64,000 nucleotides of DNA from JAKIWV01 sp963773945. Its GTDB lineage: Archaea > Thermoplasmatota > Thermoplasmata > Lutacidiplasmatales > UBA184. A model generated the notes under the pieces. That model made no database searches. It was not told the origin of the DNA and worked only from the letters and a program-made list of their open reading frames with translations. The stretch spans positions 682,001 through 746,000 of the forward strand of contig CAVZDD010000005.1 in NCBI GenBank assembly GCA_963773945.1, read 5' to 3'. Below are positions 44,326 to 50,606 of the stretch, in pieces; position 1 is the first letter of the stretch, and each line of letters starts with the position of its first letter. The position numbers were made by a program, and so were the translations under genes.

Positions 44326-45042
44326 ATGACGTCACGACCCGTACATCTCTCTCCAGAAGACGATGCTTACATTCGATCCCAGTTTGTTAGACTAGAGTCG
44401 ATCGCGGCGAAAGGCGGCGTCTCGCGACTCGTCCTCGATAAGTGGCGAGAACAGAACTTGTTTCCCCGGCCAACTTATTTCACGGAGGATGGACAGGACT
44501 GGTACCCTCCGGGATATGCAGAACTTGTTCGTCGAGCAATCGGCCGGAAGATGACTCTGAAGAAGCTTTTTCAGAGCGATTTCAAACGCGTCCTCGAAAG
44601 GTTACGTCGCACCGATCCGGCCGGATATCAGGCGGAACTGACGGGTCCTGGCGGACTGGAGATTTCACCGGAAAACCTCACAGAATCGAACTGGCAAGGG
44701 TTCCTGAGCGGGGAGTATGGGGCCTGCCTGCGGGTGGCGTGGGTGCCGTGTATGCTGCGGAAAAGTAAGCTGATGCGGTCTATCGAGGAACTCGCGGCGA
44801 AGCCGGAGCTCGATGATCTGATTTGGAGAAGTAAGCTCCGACGGAGCGTTGACTCGCTCGACCGCCTCGAAATGCCGTTTGCTCAGTGGGATCGCATTCG
44901 ATTCGGAAAACCTGTCTCGCGCGATACTCACATCCGGGCGATCCGGTTGCGATTTCCTGAAGTGTTCGGTCTCAAGCCGGGCCGACCGGAAGCCTTCTCG
45001 CCGATGCCTGCATCGAGTCCTCGGGAAGAGCTGACATGCTGA
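44326..45042 (+). CDS. DUF6058-like protein
   Basis: 238 residues starting at MTSRPVHLSPEDDAYIRSQF, behind a GGGGTTAG ribosome-binding stretch; an earlier in-frame ATG at 44227 adds 33 unconvincing residues. The order LDKWREQNLFPRPTYFTEDG, QDWYPPGYAELVRRAIG, FQSDFKRVLERLRRTD, NWQGFLSGEYGACLRVAWVP and LRRSVDSLDRLEMPFAQWDR recalls DUF6058 proteins, which begin with an HTH-like element and carry the WYPPGYAELVRRA motif. Family name is from memory. Function unknown. A stand-alone cassette gene between repeat 7 and block L2. Confidence 0.65.
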   Translation: MTSRPVHLSPEDDAYIRSQFVRLESIAAKGGVSRLVLDKWREQNLFPRPTYFTEDGQDWYPPGYAELVRRAIGRKMTLKKLFQSDFKRVLERLRRTDPAGYQAELTGPGGLEISPENLTESNWQGFLSGEYGACLRVAWVPCMLRKSKLMRSIEELAAKPELDDLIWRSKLRRSVDSLDRLEMPFAQWDRIRFGKPVSRDTHIRAIRLRFPEVFGLKPGRPEAFSPMPASSPREELTC

Positions 45043-45207
45043 GAGCTCTGTGATACAGCTCGTCGCCCGCGACGAGATTCCGGAGATGGCCGCGCGGGAC
45101 CCAAGATAGCGACTGAGGTGCTCTCGAGCACGCGAGACGGGCTTGTTACCATCATCGGCTCGAAGCGAGTCCGGGTCCTCATGATGCCTGGGCGGGGGGG
45201 CCGCCAC

Positions 45208-45267
45208 CGCGCAGGCCTCATGAAGGACGCGCGCGGACGATGGTGGACCGCAACCAGCGCGCGGGCG
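45208..45267 (+). repeat. Structured repeat, copy 8
   Basis: CGCGCAGGCCTCATGAAGGA, CGCGCGCGGACGATGGTGGA and CCGCAACCAGCGCGCGGGCG. Located 165 nt after the DUF6058-like stop. Confidence 0.82.
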
Positions 45268-45400
45268 TCCGGCCTCTCTCGACACGAGACTCTGGACCAC
45301 TTTCCGAGAACCCTTCAGCCTTTATTTCCCCGAAAATGCTGTTAAGCGTAGAGGGACACGCAATTCTGTTTTCACTGGTTCCCTGTCCCCACAAGTCTAG

Positions 45401-45417
45401 GAATCCCGACCAGTCCA
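45401..45417 (+). repeat. tRNA-Ala 3'-end copy (att-like)
   Basis: GAATCCCGACCAGTCCA; 16 nt exact to the tRNA end. Followed by TTTCGACAGTCACCGGGTCG as at attR (40368), so the match to attR extends well beyond the tRNA sequence. Confidence 0.8.
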
Positions 45418-45440
45418 TTTCGACAGTCACCGGGTCGAAC

Positions 45441-45480
45441 GACCCGCGCGGTTTATGGCGGACCACGACGAGCGCGCGGG
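45441..45480 (+). repeat. Structured repeat, copy 9 (short class)
   Basis: GACCCGCGCGGTTTATGGCG and GACCACGACGAGCGCGCGGG. Preceded by the perfect CGGGTCG-AA-CGACCCG hairpin (45431-45446) shared with attR. Confidence 0.75.
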
Positions 45481-45713
45481 ACGTCACCAAGTCGTCGCGG
45501 AGACCGTTCCTCGCGCCGGACCCCCCCGTTTACAAAACCCCTAGCGTAGAAAAGGGTCCGACTGGACGACTGTGAGGTTTGGGCTACGGAACGGGCCCCT
45601 TTCAGGCCGAGAGGAACCACACCGGCGCGGTCGTGACCGTATTGGGCGGAGCGTCCGTGAATACTCGCCGTCGGCGACGCGAATCCTCGCCGAAGCATCA
45701 GACGCCGACCCGT

Positions 45714-47092
45714 CTATGCGCCCTTGGTGACGTTCTGGTTGATCCGGAATGCGTTCCCCGGATCGAACTTCGTTTTCACCTTGACCAGGCGATCGTAGTT
45801 TCTCCCGTAGTTGGCCCGGACCTTGTCCGCATCGTCGCTGGCCGCGAAGTTGACGTAACCCCCCTTTTCGGAGAACGGGGCGATCGCTTGATAGTAGTCC
45901 CGAACCCATTTGATGTTGGCCTCATTCTTCGTCGGGTCGGGCCACATCCCCGCGATGACCGTCGCGTACTGTGCGTGACGATAGCCAAACGCGGTCTCAT
46001 CTGAGCCGACGTCGTGTACGGCCCCGTTGATCGGGTAAATGTGCACCGTCGAATTGACGGCGGGAAGCCCGGGACCATGTTTGAGGTGGGCGGCGATGAT
46101 CCCGTCGGAAAGCGGACCTCCGTAGGCGGCCTTCCAGTAGTGCTGCAGACCGGGCGGAACGAGACCGTCGAAGGCCGCGTTCAATGCGGGGTAGGGCATC
46201 TCTGCCTGGAGCTCAGCCACGACCGGGGCCGCGTCGCGGAGCGGGGCGATCGCCTTCTTGGCTTGGTCGAGGGGTCCCGCCCAACATGTGACGATAGCGC
46301 AGAGCCGGTCTCCCTGACGCTCTGTGGGAATGAACGGCACGGGCGGGGCGATTTGCCAAGCGAAGAACGCCCCGAGCTCACGGGGCGCCTTCGTGATGTA
46401 CTTGTCATACGCGCGGATCACTTTTTCGGCGTCCTCGCGCTCGAAGAAGATCGGCCCTCCGAAGATCTGGGTAACCGGGTGAAGGCGGAACTGAAAGTTT
46501 GTGACCACCCCGAAATTCCCTCCCCCTCCCCGAAGCGCCCAAAAGAGGTCGGGATTCGACTTGCCCGTGGCGGACACAAAGGATCCGTCGGCTGAGGACC
46601 AACGTCGGCACCGACCACATTGTCCAAGGACAGGCCGCGGCCCCTGGTCAGGTAGCCTATCCCGCCTCCGAGAGTTAGGCCACCGATGCCGGTGGTAGAG
46701 ATGATCCCGCCGGTCGTGGCGAGACCAAAGGCGTGCGTCGCATGGTTGAAGTCTCCCCAGGTGCAGCCCCCTTCGGCCCAGGCGGCCCTCGCCTTGGAGT
46801 CCACACGAACACCGCGCATCCGCTGGAGGTCGACGACAACGGCCCCATCGGCGGTCCCGAAGCCGGGAACGCTATGCCCGCCACCGCGGATTGCTACCGC
46901 GAGGCCGGCGGAGTGAGCGGCTTTGACCGTGGCCATCACGTCGGCGACCCCAGACACCCGGACGACCGCGGCCGGGCGCTTGTCGATCATCGCGTTGTAG
47001 ACTTTCCGAGCCTCGTCGTAGCGCTCCTGCCCTGGGAGGATGACTTCCCCCCGGACCTCGTTCTGAAGATTCTCTAACCCCTTCGCGCCCAT
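45714..47092 (-). pseudogene. FAD-linked (BBE-type) oxidoreductase, frameshifted in the middle
   Basis: About 460 residues in two frames. The N-terminal part is a PCMH-type FAD-binding domain: VAIRGGGHSVPGFG with the covalent-flavin histidine, EGGCTWGDFNHATHAFGLAT and GIGGLTLGGGIGYLTRGRGL. The C-terminal part resumes at ADGSFVSATGKSNPDLFWAL, RGGGGNFGVV and ends with the berberine-bridge motif FDPGNAFRINQNVTKGA. The frame changes between NVVGADV and SADGS near 46590-46603. Such enzymes oxidise sugars, alcohols or alkaloid-like substrates. Transcribed opposite to most cassette genes; it lies between repeats 9 and 10 together with the phosphatase gene. Confidence 0.8.
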
Positions 47093-47426
47093 TGAGCTCC
47101 CTGCCGGAAAGGGGGTTACGAAGGTCTTGAGGATAGATGTTTGCCAGGCATTCAGCGTTCAGGTCAGACCTGTCGAGCGTCGTGAAGCCTACGTCGCGTT
47201 CAGTTAGGAAAAGGGAGCTACCCCCAATCACGAAACGCACGCCTTCCGCGACGACTGGGCTGGCCATGTGCGGGAGCGTGGTGTCGAGTCCGGTGGTCAT
47301 GCCTGTACCCGTACCGAACCCGATCCTTCCCAAGATAGACGGACCGATTCTCCCGTAAAGGATCGGTCCGGGGCGTCCATCCTTCGAACAAAGGGCTAAG
47401 GCCCGGTAGGTCATGAACGAGGCTCG
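47093..47426. other. Divergent spacer with Pro-Val-repeat remnant
   Basis: About 330 nt between the divergent oxidase and phosphatase genes. A plus-strand stretch reads SSPVVMPVPVPNPILPKIDG, similar in style to the repeat near 37541. No gene is supported; promoters of both genes must lie here. Confidence 0.35.
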
Positions 47427-48434
47427 ATGCGGCTTGGGTCTCGGATCGTTGTGACCGCTGCCCTTCTAGGCCTGCTCCTTACGGTTCCGGCGTTCCCCGC
47501 AGCGGCGAGCCCCCCCCGAGACGGTGTACCCAGCTTCGGCCATGTCTTTCTGATCATCGGAGAAAACACGGACTACTCTCACCTCGATGTGTCGAACGCG
47601 CCGTACCTTCTGGGCATCGTCAAGCCGGAATCGGCCTGGCTCTCAAACTACTATTCCGCGACGCATTGGTCGCAGGCGAACTACGTCGCCCTCGTCTCGG
47701 GCCAGTACACCGACTGCGAGCAGGAGGATGGGGGGATTGCTTGCCATCAGAATGTCGACAATCTATTCCATCAACTCGACCGAGTCGGCTTGACGTGGAA
47801 CGTGTGGCTCGAGGGGGCTCCCGGTCGATGCGACGGGGGAGGGTCGACCTGCGTGAGCGACCAGCCGTGCCCGCTCACGGGGTTCTACACGACCGGAAAC
47901 CCGCCGATCGTGTTCACTGACACCGAGGGAACGAACGGCGTCTGGTCCGCAACCGCGCCATCACGGGAATGTCTGAGCGACGACCTGCCCGCCGGCAACC
48001 CGACGGCCGGGATGGGGTATTTCAACGCGAACCTCTCCGCAGGCACCGTCGCGGATTTCAACATGATCATCCCCAACGGGTGCAACGACGGCGAGCGAAA
48101 CTGCGCGCCCACGAACGACCGATACACCCAGTTCGACGACTTCCTGGCCCAAGAGGTCCCGCTGATCCAGGCGTCCCCTGCGTTCGGTGACAACGGGGTC
48201 ATCATCATCACGTATGACGAAGACCAGCGGATGGGAGGAGTCGCCGAAAAGAACGGGTTCGGGCAGGGTGGACATACGGTGTGTGCCATTGTGAGCCCAC
48301 TCGTTCAATCGGGAGATTACACTGCCAAGGCCTACGCCTATAGCGTGTTCCGATCGCTCGAGGACGGTTTCCCGGTGTCGGGTTATCTGGCGAACGCCAC
48401 CCATGTGTCGTCACTTCCCGTCGTCTGGGTGTAG
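47427..48434 (+). CDS. Secreted acid phosphatase / phosphoesterase family protein
   Basis: 335 residues. An N-terminal signal peptide (VVTAALLGLLLTVPAFPAAA, cleavage near 27) is followed by an alkaline-phosphatase-like phosphoesterase domain of the AcpA/PLC family. Visible motifs are FLIIGENTDYSHLD (metal-binding E46, N47), SATHWSQANYVALVSGQY, VIIITYDEDQRMG and GQGGHTVCAIVSPLV. Several cysteines (CEQEDGGIAC, CDGGGSTCVSDQPC) suggest disulphides outside the cell. It would release phosphate from organic esters or act on phospholipids. It lies 136 nt before structured repeat 10. Confidence 0.8.
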   Translation: MRLGSRIVVTAALLGLLLTVPAFPAAASPPRDGVPSFGHVFLIIGENTDYSHLDVSNAPYLLGIVKPESAWLSNYYSATHWSQANYVALVSGQYTDCEQEDGGIACHQNVDNLFHQLDRVGLTWNVWLEGAPGRCDGGGSTCVSDQPCPLTGFYTTGNPPIVFTDTEGTNGVWSATAPSRECLSDDLPAGNPTAGMGYFNANLSAGTVADFNMIIPNGCNDGERNCAPTNDRYTQFDDFLAQEVPLIQASPAFGDNGVIIITYDEDQRMGGVAEKNGFGQGGHTVCAIVSPLVQSGDYTAKAYAYSVFRSLEDGFPVSGYLANATHVSSLPVVWV

Positions 48435-48569
48435 ACCCAACGAAGCGTAGACAGGCCCGGACCCCTGCTATTTCCCATCGCGGGGACGGTCCCCCGTCGG
48501 GGTGGGGGGCTTTGCCAAGCAACTCTTTCCCGGACACGCGGCCTGAGTACGCGAAGCGAGATTGCGGTG

Positions 48570-48630
48570 GCCGCGCGGCCTTCATGAAGGAACGCCGCGT
48601 TCGATGACGGCACCGCGATGAAGGGACGAG
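48570..48630 (+). repeat. Structured repeat, copy 10
   Basis: CCGCGCGGCCTTCATGAAGG, AACGCCGCGTTCGATGACGG and CACCGCGATGAAGGGACGAG. Its last part overlaps the start codon of the following acetyltransferase gene, which is unusual among the copies. Confidence 0.72.
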
Positions 48631-49121
48631 GGAAGGCCGCGTCGACCTCGGATTATCAAATCCGTCCCGCCACCGAACTCGACGTGCCTCAACTGCTCGA
48701 GTGTTTACGCGAAGTCTTCGAACCGTACCGCCTCGAGTACACACCGGAGGCATACGCGGACACCGTCACTTCGGATCAAATCGCCCGTGAGCGACTCCGG
48801 TCAATGAACGTCCTGGTGGCTGAGGATCCAACAGGCGCCATCGTGGGAACTATCGCAGGTGCGTGTGCGTCCCGCACGGAAGGACACCTCCGTGGAATGG
48901 CTGTGAGACCGAGCTGGCAGGGAAAGGGGGTCGCGGGGGCGTTGCTCCAGGCGGCTCTGGATAATCTGCGGTCCATGGCCTGCCGCCGAGTAACGCTCGA
49001 CACTACTCTGCCCCTGGCCCGGGCTGTGAGATTCTACGAGAAGAACGGATTTCGCAAGTCCGGAAAAGTCACCGATTTCTTCGGCATGCCGCTTGTTGAG
49101 CACGTCCTTGATCTTGGGTGA
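48618..49121 (+). CDS. GNAT-family N-acetyltransferase
   Basis: 167 residues. Typical GNAT order: an N-terminal YQIRPATELDVPQLLECLRE, VLVAEDPTGAIVGTIAGAC, the acetyl-CoA pyrophosphate loop MAVRPSWQGKGVAGALLQAA (V-R-P-x-W-Q-G-K-G), then RRVTLDTTLPLARAVRFYEK and NGFRKSGKVTDFFGMPLVEH. The ATG lies in the edge of structured repeat 10. The acceptor is unknown; GNATs of this type are among the most common cassette cargo in bacterial integrons. A second, truncated copy of its C-terminus is found 120 nt downstream. Confidence 0.85.
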   Translation: MKGRGKAASTSDYQIRPATELDVPQLLECLREVFEPYRLEYTPEAYADTVTSDQIARERLRSMNVLVAEDPTGAIVGTIAGACASRTEGHLRGMAVRPSWQGKGVAGALLQAALDNLRSMACRRVTLDTTLPLARAVRFYEKNGFRKSGKVTDFFGMPLVEHVLDLG

Positions 49122-49151
49122 AAAAGGTACCGGGGGCGAGTTGGGGGAACA

Positions 49152-49213
49152 CCGCGGCCACGCAGGCTTCATGAAGGAAGCGCGGACGATGGTGGACCGC
49201 AATCAGCGCGGGC
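49152..49213 (+). repeat. Structured repeat, copy 11
   Basis: CGCGGCCACGCAGGCTTCAT, GAAGGAAGCGCGGACGATGG and TGGACCGCAATCAGCGCGGG. 30 nt after the acetyltransferase stop. Confidence 0.8.
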
Positions 49214-49257
49214 GGCGAGATGGGAGCGGGGCGCATCCGCCCCCGTTGCGGAAACCC

Positions 49258-49334
49258 ACGGGTTTCGTAAATCGGGGAGAGTCACTGACTTCTTCGGTAT
49301 GCCACTTGTCGAATACGTTCGCGAGCTTGCCTGA
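49258..49334 (+). pseudogene. 3' remnant of a second GNAT gene
   Basis: Reads HGFRKSGRVTDFFGMPLVEY then VRELA and a TGA stop. Compared with the end of the neighbouring GNAT gene (NGFRKSGKVTDFFGMPLVEH), 17 of 20 positions are identical. No upstream homology remains: it follows repeat 11 after about 45 nt. It is the surviving tail of a related cassette whose 5' part has been deleted, between repeats 11 and 12. Confidence 0.82.
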
Positions 49335-49360
49335 CCAACGACACTCATGGCGGCGACCGG

Positions 49361-49416
49361 GCTTGACGCGGGATGCGCGCGGACGATGGTGGACCGCAAC
49401 CAGCGCGCGGGCGTCC
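49361..49416 (+). repeat. Structured repeat, copy 12
   Basis: GGGCTTGACGCGGGATGCGC, GCGGACGATGGTGGACCGCA and ACCAGCGCGCGGGCGT. The CTTCATGAAG part is degraded here, while the hairpin part is perfect. Confidence 0.78.
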
Positions 49417-49546
49417 GGCCTCTCTCGACACGAGACTCTGGACCACTTTCCGAGAACCCTTCAGCCTTTATTTCCCCGAAAATGCTGTTAAGCGTAGAGG
49501 GACACGCAATTCTGTTTTCACTGGCTCCCTGCCCCCACAAGTCTAG

Positions 49547-49563
49547 GAATCCCGACCAGTCCA
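49547..49563 (+). repeat. tRNA-Ala 3'-end copy (att-like)
   Basis: GAATCCCGACCAGTCCA, 16 nt exact. Here the following sequence (TCATCTCATTGGG) differs from the other copies, so this junction has been rearranged. Confidence 0.8.
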
Positions 49564-49767
49564 TCATCTCATTGGGCGCGACTAGGGTAGATTCGGACCC
49601 CGGGAGGAGTGGACGCCGACCGGTCGACGGCCAGCCCATAGTGTGTTGGGGTGCAATCTCCGTTGCAACTGGCACCCGATTCAGTATCTTGCGCAGAAAT
49701 AACCCTCTATCGGGGTACTCGAGACTGAAATCGTGACTCCCAAGACTGGAAACGACCGAACTCGTAC

Positions 49768-49835
49768 TCCTTTTGCAGGGGTGATTCGAACCCCCGGGGG
49801 GTGCGGAAACCGATCAATCCGTCGGGGGTTTCGGA
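49768..49835 (-). other. Possible degraded tRNA-like sequence
   Basis: On the minus strand GCAGG...CCTGC could form part of an acceptor, GGGGGTTCGAATCACCC resembles a T arm, and CGAAAC/GTTTCCG could be a further stem. A D arm is not found and several pairs fail. It may be a tRNA remnant left by another integration or a coincidence. Confidence 0.25.
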
Positions 49836-49841
49836 GACCTG

Positions 49842-49882
49842 CTGACGCGCGCGGTCGATGGCGGACCGTGAGGAGCGTGTAG
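49842..49882 (+). repeat. Structured repeat, copy 13 (short class)
   Basis: CTGACGCGCGCGGTCGATGG and CGGACCGTGAGGAGCGTGTAG; GGTC/GACC stem is retained. Not preceded by an att-like copy. Confidence 0.65.
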
Positions 49883-49906
49883 GCTTCGGCCGGCAGTGGC
49901 GAAAAG

Positions 49907-50179
49907 ATGTCGTCGCGGATGGGTGCGCCGACGGAGCGAGTCGTGCGACGTCGAATCTACTTGATTCCCGTAGCCTTCGCGATGCTGACGTTCGTGACCT
50001 ACCTGCTCGGGGTTGCCTACGCCCCAATCACGCCGATACCCTGGGACCAGCGGTCGGTCTGGTCGGGGTTTACTTCGCTCTTCCCGCTCATGGTCGCCGT
50101 CATGCTGTTCTCGCTGGCCATGGTCGCGTTCCTCCGCCGGCCCCCGGTCGACATGGCCGTGCCGACACCACGCGGTTGA
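49907..50179 (+). CDS. Small two-helix membrane protein
   Basis: 90 residues (or 86 from the ATG at 49919). A basic N-terminus (RVVRRRIY) precedes helix 1 (LIPVAFAMLTFVTYLLGVAY, about 19-38), a short loop with TPIPWDQRSVW, and helix 2 (FTSLFPLMVAVMLFSLAMVA, about 55-74) ending in FLRRPPVDM. No family is recognised. It lies between repeats 13 and 14, whose copy starts only 10 nt after the stop codon. Confidence 0.6.
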   Translation: MSSRMGAPTERVVRRRIYLIPVAFAMLTFVTYLLGVAYAPITPIPWDQRSVWSGFTSLFPLMVAVMLFSLAMVAFLRRPPVDMAVPTPRG

Positions 50180-50189
50180 TACAAGCGGG

Positions 50190-50248
50190 CCGGGGGAGCC
50201 TCCTGTACGGAGCGCGCGGTCGATCGAGGACCGTAATCAGCGCGCGGG
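50190..50248 (+). repeat. Structured repeat, copy 14
   Basis: GCCGGGGGAGCCTCCTGTAC, GGAGCGCGCGGTCGATCGAG and GACCGTAATCAGCGCGCGGG. Last copy of the array. Confidence 0.75.
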
Positions 50249-50384
50249 CATCCGCCTTCTCTCGACAACGTGCCTCCGGACCACTTTCCGAGCACCCTTC
50301 AGCCTTTGTTTCTCCGAAAATCCGACTGAGCGCAGAGGGACACGCAATTCTGTTATCACTGGCTCCCTGCCCCCACAAGTCCCG

Positions 50385-50401
50385 GAATCCCGACCAGTCC
50401 A
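50385..50401 (+). repeat. tRNA-Ala 3'-end copy (att-like), last
   Basis: GAATCCCGACCAGTCCA, 16 nt exact. Downstream ATACGACCGGCCCCCGCCGG weakly recalls the sequence after the other copies. Right boundary of the accessory region. Confidence 0.8.
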
Positions 50402-50606
50402 ATACGACCGGCCCCCGCCGGGTTAGCCGAGGTTCGACCGCTTCCACCCCCCACGGGAATCTCGGGTCCTTCCTCGAGAACCGGCGTTGACCCGGCGGAA
50501 CCCGAAATCGGTCCAGCTGGGGTCATCCTTTTCTCGAACAAGTTCTGCGGTTGCCGCGGAAGACCTAGATCGAGCCGGCCACGGCCGGCGATCTGCGTGG
50601 AACACT

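Larger units (their letters stand above)
45208..45417 (+). repeat. Long composite repeat block L2 (about 210 bp)
   Basis: Structured repeat, then GACACGAGACTCTGGACCAC, CCTTCAGCCTTTATTTCCCC, GAAAATGCTGTTAAGCGTAG and AGGGACACGCAATTCTGTTT up to the tRNA-Ala-end copy. Nearly identical to L3 over its whole length, so the two copies are recent. Confidence 0.88.
49361..49563 (+). repeat. Long composite repeat block L3 (about 200 bp)
   Basis: Almost identical to L2 from GCGCGCGGACGATGGTGGAC to the tRNA-Ala-end copy; differences are a few bases (for example CTCCCTGCCCCCACAAG). Starts 26 nt after the GNAT remnant stop. Confidence 0.88.
50190..50401 (+). repeat. Long composite repeat block L4 (about 210 bp)
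   Basis: Same order as L1-L3: structured repeat, CCTTCAGCCTTTGTTTCTCC, GAAAATCCGACTGAGCGCAG, AGGGACACGCAATTCTGTTA, CCCCCACAAGTCCCGG, then the tRNA-end copy. Last block before the pentose phosphate genes. Confidence 0.85.

Noticed and set aside
40391..50248. A classical bacterial integron with IntI and attC sites
   Set aside because: The only recombinase gene in the window is an archaeal-type integrase at 10.1 kb without an IntI-specific insert visible, and the repeats lack the GTTRRRY and RYYYAAC boxes. The organisation is integron-like only.
40391..50248. CRISPR array
   Set aside because: The repeats are spaced by 100-3000 nt with genes between them, not by short unique spacers, and no cas gene is present. 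The CARF-like protein at 15.0 kb is not linked to any cas gene here.
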